A program made the position numbers and the translations under genes. Positions 1 through 8,167 of a DNA stretch of 64,000 bases are shown piece by piece. Within the stretch, counting starts at the first letter, position 1. Every line of letters starts with the position of its first letter. Source of the DNA: Plantactinospora sp. KBS50 (lineage in GTDB: Bacteria > Actinomycetota > Actinomycetes > Mycobacteriales > Micromonosporaceae); assembly GCF_002285795.1 (NCBI RefSeq), contig NZ_CP022961.1, positions 6,142,001 through 6,206,000 of the forward strand, given 5' to 3'. Under the pieces are notes generated by a model, which worked only from the letters and a program-made list of their open reading frames with translations, searched no databases and was not told the DNA's origin.

Positions 1-483
1 CACCGTGCCGACGTCCAGCCGCCGGCGAACCTCGTCGAGCACCGCGGTCGCCCCCATCGCCGCGGCGAACGCGGAACCGGCCGGATCCCGCGGCGGGCCG
101 TCCGGCAGCCCGGACACCACCTCGCCGACGATCCGCTTGCGGCCCAGTTCCCGGGCCAGCCGCACGGCGTACCCGTGCAGCGCCCGCCCCACGCCCCGGC
201 GCAGGTGATCGGGGTGCACGGCAATGTCCAGTTCGGCGTTCCCGGTGTTGTCCAGCATCGGCAGGTGCAGGGTGGCGAACCCGACCGGCGTCCCACCCAC
301 CACCGCCAGCAGGGCCCGGACCTGCTGGCCCGGCATCGGCTGGCGGATCCCCGCGGCGACCTCCCGGCGGCCGCGCGGGGGAAGGTCCGCAACGGTGGCG
401 GACGCGCTGGCCCGCCGGATCCGGTACGCCTGCGTCACGGCTTCGTCGTCGCGCGGGTCGAGCGGCACCACATCGATCGTCAC
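1..483 (-). CDS. GNAT N-acetyltransferase, partial (C-terminus outside window)
   Basis: About 160 N-terminal residues are visible and the gene runs off the left edge. The translation contains a GNAT acetyl-CoA loop: the segment HPDHLRRGVGRALHGYAVR has the Q/RxxGxG/A-type pyrophosphate-binding motif, preceded by a strand ending in ELDIAVHP. This fits a cytoplasmic acetyl-CoA-dependent N-acyltransferase; the substrate cannot be told. The GTG at 481-483 was chosen because VTIDVVPLD starts the usual first strand. No good ribosome binding site precedes it and the frame stays open upstream, so the start is uncertain. The residues after GELGRK... continue into a normal GNAT second half as far as can be read. 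Confidence 0.8.
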   Translation of the reverse strand, partial: MTIDVVPLDPRDDEAVTQAYRIRRASASATVADLPPRGRREVAAGIRQPMPGQQVRALLAVVGGTPVGFATLHLPMLDNTGNAELDIAVHPDHLRRGVGRALHGYAVRLARELGRKRIVGEVVSGLPDGPPRDPAGSAFAAAMGATAVLDEVRRRLDVGTV

Positions 484-766
484 ACGGGTGACCGTGCCGC
501 AACCCGCCCGCTCGGCGCGACCGAATTTCGGCCGCGGCCGAGCGCAGGAAAGATTTTGGTCGGGAGGGACGACCGCACAACGCCTCCGGCGCTGGGTCGG
601 TAGAGCTTGAAAAGTCTCCGGCGGTACGCCCTCCCGCACGGAGCATCTTGCGCCGCCCAGGATGTCCAGTCAAGTACTCGAAGGCAGTTTTTCTGCTACC
701 CACAGCAAATCCCCAGCTACCAAGCGCAGCGATCCGGCCACGGACCGGGTCGGTGCGACCGGCGGG

Positions 767-2044
767 TCAGCCGAGCAGGCCGGCGTCCCGGGCCGCCCGC
801 AGCGACGGCCGGACCCGGTGCGTCGGACCGGCCGCGCCGGCCACCGCGTCCAGCGTCTTCAACCCCTCGCCGGTGTTGTAGACGACGGTCTCCCGGGTCG
901 GGTCGAGCCGGCCGGACGCGACCAGCTTGGCCAGCACCGCCACCGTGACGCCGCCGGCGGTCTCGGCGAACACGCCGGCGGTCCGGGCGAGCCGCCGGAT
1001 GCCGTCGCGGATCTCGTCGTCGTCGGCGAAGTCCATCCACCCGCCGGTACGCCGCACCGCCTCCAGCGCGTACGCGCCGGCGGCCGGGTCGCCGATGTTC
1101 AGCGACTTCGCGATGCCGGTCGGCCGGACCGGGGTGATCACGTCGGTGCCGGCGTGCAGGGCGGCCGCGATCGGGTTGCAGCCCGCGGACTGCGCGCCGA
1201 ACACCCGCCACCCGTTCGCCGGCGCGTCGACCAGCCCGATCTCCACCAGCTCGGCGAACGCCTTGTCCACCTTGGTCAGCAGCTCGCCGCTGGCCATGGG
1301 GATCACAACCTGTTCCGGGATGCGCCAGCCCAACTGCTCGGCCACCTCGTACCCGAGGGTCTTGGAACCCTCGGCGTAGTACGGCCGGACGTTGACGTTC
1401 ACGAAGGCGGTGTCGGCGAACTCGTCGGTCTCCACCAGCTCGCCGCAGAGCCGGTTCACGTCGTCGTACGAGCCGTCCACGGCCACCAGCTCGCCGTCGT
1501 ACACGGCGGTGGTGACCACCTTGCCCAGTTCGAGGTCGGCGGGGATGAAGACGATCGACGGTACGCCGGCCCGGGCGCCGTGCGCGGCCACGGAGTTGGC
1601 GAGGTTGCCGGTCGAGGCGCAGGCGAAGCGGGTGAAGCCGAGGCCCTTGGCGGCGGTCAGCGCCACCGAGACCACCCGGTCCTTGAACGAGTGGGTGGGG
1701 TTGGCGCTGTCGTCCTTGACCCACAGCGGGGCGCTGATGCCGAGTTCGGCGCCGAGCCGCGGCGCCGGGACCAGCGGGGTGAGCCCCGGGTCGAGGCTCA
1801 CCCGGGCGGCCGGGTCCTGGCCGGCGGGCAGCAGCGGGGCGTACCGCCAGATGTTGGCCGGACCCGCCTCGATCTGGGCGCGGGTGACCCGGGCCAGCGC
1901 GGCGGCGTCGTAGCCGACCTCCAGCGGGCCGAAACACTCGTAACAGGCGTGCTGGGCGATCAGCGGATATTCGGCGCCGCAGCCGCGGCAGACCAGGACC
2001 CGGGCCGGGGTGCCGGTGGAGGTGGTGGGCAGTGTCGACGTCAT
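767..2044 (-). CDS. thrC: Threonine synthase
   Basis: 425-residue PLP enzyme that converts O-phosphohomoserine to threonine and phosphate in the cytoplasm. The N-terminus carries a zinc-ribbon-like pair CRGC (residues 19-22) and CYEC (34-37), common in the longer bacterial threonine synthases. The PLP-binding lysine is in NPTHSFKDR (Lys121), and a glycine-rich phosphate-binding segment (ASTGNLANS) follows. The ATG at 2044 is preceded by GAGAGGA at a good distance. That Shine-Dalgarno lies inside the closing helix of a SAM-I riboswitch, so translation is probably repressed when S-adenosylmethionine is abundant. This makes sense because threonine and methionine share homoserine as a branch point. 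The gene stands alone, with no hom or thrB beside it. Confidence 0.96.
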   Translation of the reverse strand: MTSTLPTTSTGTPARVLVCRGCGAEYPLIAQHACYECFGPLEVGYDAAALARVTRAQIEAGPANIWRYAPLLPAGQDPAARVSLDPGLTPLVPAPRLGAELGISAPLWVKDDSANPTHSFKDRVVSVALTAAKGLGFTRFACASTGNLANSVAAHGARAGVPSIVFIPADLELGKVVTTAVYDGELVAVDGSYDDVNRLCGELVETDEFADTAFVNVNVRPYYAEGSKTLGYEVAEQLGWRIPEQVVIPMASGELLTKVDKAFAELVEIGLVDAPANGWRVFGAQSAGCNPIAAALHAGTDVITPVRPTGIAKSLNIGDPAAGAYALEAVRRTGGWMDFADDDEIRDGIRRLARTAGVFAETAGGVTVAVLAKLVASGRLDPTRETVVYNTGEGLKTLDAVAGAAGPTHRVRPSLRAARDAGLLG

Positions 2045-2057
2045 GTCGTGGGGTCCT

Positions 2058-2184
2058 CTCATCTTCCCCCGCTTCACGCGGCGGGGACGGAATTGGCACC
2101 TGCCGCGCAGGACTCGTCGTCGAGTCACGCACGGTGGTTGCCGGGGCGTCATCGGGCCGTATCCCTCAGCCCCTCTGGATGAGG
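2058..2184 (-). ncRNA. SAM-I (S-box) riboswitch upstream of thrC
   Basis: Read on the minus strand, the leader has the S-box core in order. P1 5' strand CCTCATC is at 2178-2184. It is followed by a kink-turn helix with GGGGCTGAGGGA pairing to GATGACGCCCC, then the conserved CCGGCAACC, a variable P3 hairpin, GGTGCCAATTCC, a GC-rich P4 hairpin, and the closing GATGAG (2058-2063) that pairs with CTCATC. The 3' strand of P1 runs straight into AGAGGA, the thrC ribosome binding site, so ligand-stabilised P1 should hide it. The kink-turn signature argues for SAM-I rather than SAM-IV. Confidence 0.9.
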
Positions 2185-2321
2185 TATGCAGTTGTACCGG
2201 CCAGCTTACCGGCCGCCGGGCGACGGACCCGACGGGACTCCCACATGCAGGGATACCGCCCGGCGCGGTACGGCGACGGGTCCGGGCCGCAACGGCGTGG
2301 TGATCACCGCGCCGGCGACCG

Positions 2322-2351
2322 ACAGTTGTTCGACAGCAATCGAACAACTGT
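2322..2351 (+). promoter_or_regulatory. Perfect 12-bp inverted repeat, probable ArsR-family operator
   Basis: ACAGTTGTTCGA (2322-2333) and its exact reverse complement TCGAACAACTGT (2340-2351) flank six bases. The dyad covers the space between the -35 and -10 elements of the downstream regulator gene, so protein bound here would block RNA polymerase. Autoregulation by the adjacent ArsR-type protein is the simplest reading. Confidence 0.8.
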
Positions 2352-2357
2352 TATAGT
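2329..2357 (+). promoter_or_regulatory. Promoter of the ArsR regulator (leaderless transcript)
   Basis: A -35-like TTCGAC (2329-2334) and a -10 TATAGT (2352-2357) are separated by 17 bp. The GTG start is 7 nt after the -10, so transcription should begin at or next to the start codon and no ribosome binding site is seen. Confidence 0.65.
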
Positions 2358-2364
2358 GACCCGC

Positions 2365-2748
2365 GTGACGCTTGACGAGCCGGAGCTTGCCGCCGTACCG
2401 GTCACCACCGTGCTGGCGGCGTTGGCCGACGACGTCCGGTTGCGCATCGTGCGCGAGCTGGCCCGCGGCGGCGAGTTCGCCTGCGGCGCCTTCGACCTCG
2501 GGGTGGCCAAGGCCACCCGCTCGCACCACCTGAAGGTGCTGCGCGAGGCCGGCCTGACCCGGACCCGGATCGCCGGCACCACGAGGCACATCCGGCTGCG
2601 CCGCGACGAACTCGACCGGCACTATCCCGGCCTGCTGGCCGCCATCCTCGGGGCGCCCACCGCCGAACCGCGACCGGACGGCGGGCCGCAACGGGACGCC
2701 GGGCCGCGACCGGACGCCCGGCCGCGACCGGCGGCGGTCAGCTCGTGA
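2365..2748 (+). CDS. ArsR-family winged-helix transcriptional regulator
   Basis: 127-residue DNA-binding protein. Residues about 8-85 form an ArsR/SmtB winged helix: LAALADDVRLRIVRELA for helices 1-2, then the recognition region ATRSHHLKVLREAGL, then a wing ending in HIRLRRDELD. There is no CxC metal motif in the recognition helix. The single cysteine, in FACGAFDLG, sits before the recognition helix. Metal sensing is therefore not shown, and it may respond to another signal. The C-terminal 35 residues are a Pro/Arg-rich tail with repeated RPDA/RDAG blocks. The last 11 bp overlap the convergent ABC permease gene, a plausible regulatory target. An in-frame GTG at 2356 is a less likely start because it overlaps the -10. 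Confidence 0.88.
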   Translation: MTLDEPELAAVPVTTVLAALADDVRLRIVRELARGGEFACGAFDLGVAKATRSHHLKVLREAGLTRTRIAGTTRHIRLRRDELDRHYPGLLAAILGAPTAEPRPDGGPQRDAGPRPDARPRPAAVSS

Positions 2749-3651
2749 CGTCCTTGCGGGTGAACCGCCAGAAGGCGAGCGAGATGAACAGGGTCGCGTA
2801 GACCAGCGCCGACACGCAGCCACGCAGCAGGTCGTCCGGCTGCACGGGGTGGACAGCAGGCCCAGCCAGGCCCGGCTGTAGTGGGTCGGCAGGATGTCCC
2901 GGAGCGCGCCCAGCGCGGTGATCTGGTCCAGGATGCTGGACAGGATCCACAGCAGCACCGCGCCGCCCACCGCGCCCAGCGCCGCGTCCGTGGAGACCGA
3001 CAGCAGGAACGCGAGGCCGGCCACCACCAGCAGCGCCACCGCCAGGTAGCCGACGATGCCGAGCAGCCGCAGCGCCCCCTCGCCGGCCGGGATCTCGGCC
3101 GCCACCGTGCTGCGCAGCGGATGCCAGCCGTACCGCAGCGTGCCGGCCAGCACCGCCGTGCCGGCCAGCAGCAACAGGGCCAGGCCGGAGTACGCGAGCG
3201 CCACCACCAGCTTCACGGCCAGCAGCCGGGCCCGGGGCACCGGCGCGGCCAGCAGGTAGCGCAGGCTCCCCCAGCTCGCCTCGCTGGCCACGGTGTCGCC
3301 GCAGAACAGCGCGACCACCACCACCAGCAGGAACGACGCCGACACAAAGACCGAGAACAGCGCGAAGTTGAGCCCGCCCGAGGTGGCCAGGTCGACCAGG
3401 CTGCCGAACTCGTTGTCCTCGCCGCTGCCGTCGCCGCCCGAGTTGAACTGGAACGCCACCAGCACGATCAGCGGCAGCAGCACCATGCAGGCCAGCCCGA
3501 GCTGGGTACGCCGGCGCGCGGCCTGGCGACGTACCTCCGCCCAGACCGGCAGGGTGGATCCCGGCCGGTAGCCGGGCGCGGCGCCCGCCGGCCCCGGGGG
3601 CCGGTCCGCGACCCGCGGCCCGGCGGCCGGCCGATCCGACGTGCGTGCCAT
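2738..3651 (-). pseudogene. ABC-2 type transporter permease, frame broken near 2846-2849
   Basis: Integral membrane subunit of the exporter whose ATPase is encoded just upstream; the ATG overlaps the ATPase stop by one base (TGATG). Several membrane segments are readable, among them LACMVLLPLIVLVAF near residue 55, FSVFVSASFLLVVVVALF, and LLGIVGYLAVALLVVAGLAF. The frame reads normally to SRAWLGLLSTP and then shifts. The last 40 residues (VQPDDLLRGCVSALVYATLF onward to FTRKDVTS) continue in another frame ending at 2738. Adding one base to the G run at 2846-2849 restores one continuous protein of about 304 residues. As sequenced, the product would run through into nonsense. A sequencing error is more likely than decay because both halves keep family-like sequence. 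Confidence 0.85.
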
Positions 3652-6443
3652 CAGCGGTCCCCACTTCCCCGAGAGTGCTCGCCGACCAGCGAGAGGAAGG
3701 CATCCTCCAGGCGGCGGCGGGGCATCACCCGGTCCACCCCGATCCCGGCCTGGACCAGTTCGGCCACCACCGCGCTGCGGGCCGTGCCGTTGGTGTCCAC
3801 CACGAGCGTGCCGTCGTCCTCCGGCAGCACCTGGACGCCGGCCATCCGGCCCAGCACCGCCCGCGCGGCCTCCGGATCGGTGACGTCGAAGCGCACGCTC
3901 GGCGACTCGCCGACGATCTCCGCCACCGGTCCGGCCGCGACGATCCGGCCCTTGTTCACCACCACCGCGTGCGTGCAGGTCTGCTCCACCTCGGCAAGCA
4001 GGTGGCTGGAGACCAGCACCGCCCGCCCGTCGGTGGCGTACCGCTGGAGCACCCGGCGCATCTCGGCGATCTGCGGCGGATCCAGGCCGTCGGTCGGCTC
4101 GTCCAGCACCAGCACCGCCGGCAGGCCCAGCATGGCCTGCGCGATCGCCAGCCGCTGCCGCATGCCGTGGCTGTACGTGCGCACCTTGCGGTGCACGGAG
4201 TCACCCAGGCCGGCGATCTCCAGCGCCGTCTCGAAGTGGGCGTCCGCCGCCGGCCGCCCGGTGGCCCGCCAGTACGCCCGCAGGTTCGCCTCGCCGGACA
4301 GGTGCGGGAGGAACCCCGGCCCCTCGACCAGGGCACCGATCCGGGACAGTACCGGCGAACCGGGCACCAGCCGGTACCCGAAGACGTAGATCTCCCCCGC
4401 GCTCGGCCGGGTCAGCCCCATCAGCACCCGCAGCGTGGTGGTCTTGCCCGCGCCGTTCGGGCCGAGCAGCCCGACCACCTGGCCCGGATGCACCTCGAAG
4501 TCCACCCGGGACACCGCGACGAACCCGTCCGCGTACTCCTTGCGCAGGTCCCGCACCACCAGCGGTACCTGGGCGTGGTCCGGGTGGACGGTGTCGGCCC
4601 GCCGCCGGGACCGCAGCCGCCCGACCAGCAGCACCCCGGCCAGCCCGAGCAGGAGCGCCGCGACCAGGCCGCCGAGCACCCAGCGCCAGACCGCGGCCGG
4701 GGTCGCGATCGGCATACCGCTCAGGGTCGGCAGCGTGACCGCACCGTCCCCGAGCGCCACCGTGTACACGGTGGGCGCGTCGGGCGTCGCGTACGCCTGA
4801 TCCGAGGTGGCGACGGTGATCCGCACCCGGTGCCCGGCCTCGATCCGGCGGACGATGGCCGGCAGCGTCACGGCGACCGGGGCGGCGGCCGTGACGTCGG
4901 TCGGCAGCCCGGTCAGCCGGACCGGCGCCACCAGCCCGTCGGGCAGGGTGGCCACGCCCTTGGGGTCGACGTCGTAGAGCTTGACGAACAGCACCGCCTC
5001 GCCGGTCGGCGACGCGGCCCGGATCGACACCGTCGGGGCGCCGGCCACGTCGACCGCCTCGGCCAGCGGCGCCGAGTCGAACCGGGCGTACTGGCCGGGC
5101 AGGTCCGCGGCCACCCCCGGCAGCGCGCCGCCGGCCCCGCCGGACACCGCCGCCGCCGCGGACAGGCCGCCCAGGCCGGGCAGCGAGGAGATGGCCGCCG
5201 GGTTGCCCCGGGGCGGGTTGACGGCGGCCTGCGCCGGACCCGCCACCCGCACCGTCCGGGTCGCGCTGCCGGTCAGCCCCGGGTACCGGTCGGTGGTGTA
5301 CCCGGTGGCCAGCAGACCCCGGTTCACCGCGTCGAACCCGGCCAGCCGGGACCAGGTGAAGCCGGCGCCGGGCGGCGGACCCGTGCCGCGCACGTAGTGG
5401 TCGAGCCACTGGGCCGTGAGGTAGCGGAGCCGGTCCCGGTCGCTCTGCGGGCCTGCGCCGCCGTCGTGGCCGCCGGTGTACCAGGCGACCCGGACGGGCG
5501 TGCCGGCGGCCGCGATGCCGCGGGCGTTGGCGTCGGCCTCGGAGAGCGGGAACAGCGTGTCCGCCTGGCCCTGGATGAGCAGCGTCGGCGCCTTGACCCG
5601 GTCGAGCACGCCGGCCGGGCTGGACCGGCGCAGCAGGGCCACCGCGTCCGGGCTGGCCCGGCCGGTGGTGGCGATCTCCAGGTACGCCCGGCAGACGTCG
5701 GCGGCGAACCGCCCGCAGGAGGGGTCACCGGTGTCCGCGGCGGGGCCGCCGCCGGTGGACCGGCCGGCGGAGCCGCCGAAGAAGATCCCCGCCCAGCCCT
5801 TCTTGAACACCCCGTCGGTGGCCGGCCGGCCGGCGGACTCGGGCAGGAAGGACCGGGCCAGGTCGTTCCAGGTGATCATCGGGACGATGGCGTCCACCCG
5901 CGGATCCTGGGCGGCGAGCAGCAGGGCGAGGCCGCCGCCGTACGAGCCGCCGACCACGCCGACCCGGGGGTCGCCGGCCGCGTCCCGGCGGATGTCCGGC
6001 CGCGCGGCCAGCCAGTCCAGCAACCGGGACGCGTCCCGGACCTCGTAGTCGGGGCTGTCCAGATGGATCTGCCCGCCGCTGCGGCCGAACCCGCGGGCCG
6101 TCCAGGTCAGCACGGCGTAGCCGCGATCGGCCAGGTCCTCCGCGTCCGAGCGGACGGACTCCTTCGTACCCCCGAAGCCGTGCGCCAGCAGGACCGCCGG
6201 CACCGTACGGGCCGCGGACGCGGATTCCGGCAGGTAGAACCGGGTGTCCAGGTCGATCCGTCCGGTCCCGGTCGGCCCGGCGGCGACGCTGATCAGTTGG
6301 TCGGTGACGGTGTACGCCCGGCGCTGCGGCCAGGCCGCCCAGATGGCGACGCCGGCGGCCAGCGCGGCGACGACCGCGACCGTGACCGTACGCCGGGCGG
6401 TCATCCGGGGCAGTGCGCGGCGGACCCGCACAGCGATCGGCAT
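3651..6443 (-). CDS. Fusion of extracellular S15/X-Pro-peptidase-like hydrolase with ABC transporter ATPase
   Basis: 930 residues. Order: signal-anchor helix (about 18-38); alpha/beta hydrolase with Ser167 in GVVGGSYGG, Asp295 in QGQADTLF and His326 in WYTGGHDGG; an X-Pro dipeptidyl-peptidase C-terminal-type beta domain (about 395-565); a second membrane helix (586-608); then an ABC ATPase with Walker A GPNGAGKTT (661-669), signature YSHGMRQRLA and Walker B VLVLDEPTDGLDP. The topology puts the hydrolase outside and the ATPase inside on one chain. The downstream gene supplies the permease. The likely job is export or processing of a peptide or other exported substrate; the substrate is unknown. 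The ATG at 6443 was chosen because the anchor helix follows directly; a GTG at 6503 would add 20 polar residues. Confidence 0.9.
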   Translation of the reverse strand: MPIAVRVRRALPRMTARRTVTVAVVAALAAGVAIWAAWPQRRAYTVTDQLISVAAGPTGTGRIDLDTRFYLPESASAARTVPAVLLAHGFGGTKESVRSDAEDLADRGYAVLTWTARGFGRSGGQIHLDSPDYEVRDASRLLDWLAARPDIRRDAAGDPRVGVVGGSYGGGLALLLAAQDPRVDAIVPMITWNDLARSFLPESAGRPATDGVFKKGWAGIFFGGSAGRSTGGGPAADTGDPSCGRFAADVCRAYLEIATTGRASPDAVALLRRSSPAGVLDRVKAPTLLIQGQADTLFPLSEADANARGIAAAGTPVRVAWYTGGHDGGAGPQSDRDRLRYLTAQWLDHYVRGTGPPPGAGFTWSRLAGFDAVNRGLLATGYTTDRYPGLTGSATRTVRVAGPAQAAVNPPRGNPAAISSLPGLGGLSAAAAVSGGAGGALPGVAADLPGQYARFDSAPLAEAVDVAGAPTVSIRAASPTGEAVLFVKLYDVDPKGVATLPDGLVAPVRLTGLPTDVTAAAPVAVTLPAIVRRIEAGHRVRITVATSDQAYATPDAPTVYTVALGDGAVTLPTLSGMPIATPAAVWRWVLGGLVAALLLGLAGVLLVGRLRSRRRADTVHPDHAQVPLVVRDLRKEYADGFVAVSRVDFEVHPGQVVGLLGPNGAGKTTTLRVLMGLTRPSAGEIYVFGYRLVPGSPVLSRIGALVEGPGFLPHLSGEANLRAYWRATGRPAADAHFETALEIAGLGDSVHRKVRTYSHGMRQRLAIAQAMLGLPAVLVLDEPTDGLDPPQIAEMRRVLQRYATDGRAVLVSSHLLAEVEQTCTHAVVVNKGRIVAAGPVAEIVGESPSVRFDVTDPEAARAVLGRMAGVQVLPEDDGTLVVDTNGTARSAVVAELVQAGIGVDRVMPRRRLEDAFLSLVGEHSRGSGDR

Positions 6444-6853
6444 GGGATCACCGTACGGGCGTCCACCTGAGCGATGGCTGAGATCCCCCGTTAGGTTGGC
6501 CACCCCGGCCGTTCGGCAGCTAGCGGCACTTCACGGGGCAACGTTCCCGCCGGCCGGCGCGACAAGTTCGGACTCCGTGAATTTGGATGTTCTCCCACAG
6601 ATCCCCTAATCCACTGATCTGGGCTCACCATTTGCAACCTAAGGCTTGATCAGCCGTACGGAGGGTCACCAAACCGCCTGGTGACGGAAACCTGACTGCT
6701 CGGAGCCGATGGTTGCCCGCATGCATCCGTTAGGTTTCCGGTCCGGTGCATGGGACTTCGACGGCTCCCCGCGACCGAACAGCTTCCGGGCCCCGCGCCC
6801 GCCGCTCCAGCCTGCTCACGTTCGCCACGACTCCCGTGTGGAGGAGACCGACG
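6444..6853. other. Intergenic region between divergent transcription units
   Basis: 410 bp between the fusion exporter gene (leftward) and the conservon (rightward). It must hold both promoters. A small dyad, GGTCACC (6665-6671) facing GGTGAC (6680-6685), is visible. I could not recognise a riboswitch or a small gene. It is slightly less GC-rich than its surroundings. Confidence 0.5.
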
Positions 6854-8167
6854 ATGGACAACCGCACCGCCCCGGCCGCTCCACGGCCGCCCGCACCCGG
6901 CATCGCGCTGCCGCTGGTGCTGGCCATCGCCCTGCTGGTACCGGTGGCCGTGCTCTTCGTCCAGGTCTGGCGGGACGTCGACGGCGACCGGACGGCGGCA
7001 CAGCGGGAGCGCGACGGCATCGCGTACCTCCAGTCGCTCTGGCCGGTGACCAACGCCCTCACCGACGCCCAGTCGGCGGCGATCACCGGCCGCCCGGTGG
7101 GGCGCGCCGCGCTGGACCGGGCCGTCGGGCAGGCCGACGCCGCGGACGCCCGGTGGGGCGACGAGCTGCGCACCCGGGAACGCTGGACCGCGCTGCGTGC
7201 CAGGATCGACGCGCTGCCCGAGCGGGCGACCGGCGGGATCCCGGCGACGCTGGCGGCGTACCAGGAGGTGACCGACCTGCTGCTGGCGCTGTACGCCAAG
7301 GTGCAGGACAGTTCGGGCCTGGCCCGCGAGCCGGACGTGGACGCGGCGAACCTCCAGGACGTACTGGCCCGCGACCTGCCGGCCGCGCTCGTCTCCGCCG
7401 GCCGGCTCTCCGACGTGATCGCGATCTCGGCCGCCGCCTCGGACGCCGACCGGCTGCGCACGGTCACGGAACTGGCGGCGGCCCGGCTGTCCACCTTCGG
7501 CCCCGCCAACGACGCGGTCGCCGACCTCCAGGAGGCCGTCGACGCCACGCAGAGCACGGATCTCGGCAGCAACCTGCTGAGCCAGCTGGACAACTACCAG
7601 CGGGCGATGAGCGCCCTGGCCGACGCAGCCGCCCTGCCGGCGGCGACCGCCGCCGGCAGCACCGCCGACGGCGACGGCGGCACCGGTACGGCCGACGGCA
7701 CCGGCGGCGCCAGGGCGGTCATGCCCGACCCGGCCAAGGTGGCCAAGGCCCGGGAGGCCGCCCAGCAGGCCGCCTCGGATCTCGGCATGATCCTGCTGAC
7801 CGAACTCGACACGCTCGTGCAGGACCGGGCCGACCGCACCGACAACCGGCGCTGGCTCGCGCTCGGCGCCGCGGGGCTGGCCATCCTGCTCACCCTCGCC
7901 GTGATCGTCGCGGCGGTGCTGTCGGCCCGCCGTCGGGCGGCCCGGGCGAGGATCGCCGCGGTGGCGATCGCCACCGGGCTGGCCGACCCGGGGGCGGCCG
8001 GCGACGAGCGGTCCAGCGCCGACCCGCCGCCCGCCGACCAGCGCCGCTGGGAGCCGGTGGAGTGGGCCGAGCCGGTCGGCGTGGGCCCGAACGTCCGCCC
8101 GGCGCCGGCCGCCGCGCTGCGGGACAACCAGCCGACACGGTGGGGGCGTACCGATGCTGCTCGGTAG
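6854..8167 (+). CDS. Two-helix membrane protein, putative extracellular sensor partner of the conservon kinase
   Basis: 437 residues. The N-terminal helix (about 16-40, LPLVLAIALLVPVAVLFVQV) and a second helix (about 337-360, ALGAAGLAILLTLAVIVAAV) enclose an all-alpha outer domain of about 290 residues, organised like the NIT (nitrate/nitrite-sensing-type) domain of the kinase encoded next. No kinase domain follows; the cytoplasmic tail is about 75 residues, Pro/Arg-rich. An Ala/Gly/Thr-rich loop (about residues 260-285) is low-complexity. GGAGGAGACC stands before the ATG at 6854. The stop lies 14 bp inside the next gene, so the two are translated together. A co-sensor or decoy receptor for the kinase is inferred from position and fold only. 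Confidence 0.72.
   Translation: MDNRTAPAAPRPPAPGIALPLVLAIALLVPVAVLFVQVWRDVDGDRTAAQRERDGIAYLQSLWPVTNALTDAQSAAITGRPVGRAALDRAVGQADAADARWGDELRTRERWTALRARIDALPERATGGIPATLAAYQEVTDLLLALYAKVQDSSGLAREPDVDAANLQDVLARDLPAALVSAGRLSDVIAISAAASDADRLRTVTELAAARLSTFGPANDAVADLQEAVDATQSTDLGSNLLSQLDNYQRAMSALADAAALPAATAAGSTADGDGGTGTADGTGGARAVMPDPAKVAKAREAAQQAASDLGMILLTELDTLVQDRADRTDNRRWLALGAAGLAILLTLAVIVAAVLSARRRAARARIAAVAIATGLADPGAAGDERSSADPPPADQRRWEPVEWAEPVGVGPNVRPAPAAALRDNQPTRWGRTDAAR

Noticed and set aside
3645-6470. 941-codon plus-strand frame opposite the hydrolase-ATPase fusion
   Set aside because: Composition is Arg/Gly/Pro/His-rich without any motif, while the minus strand holds complete Walker and hydrolase motifs.
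6444-6853. Cyclic di-AMP (ydaO-type) riboswitch upstream of the conservon, suggested by the presence of disA in the window
   Set aside because: The conserved ydaO core words are not present; only a short GGTCACC/GGTGAC dyad was found.
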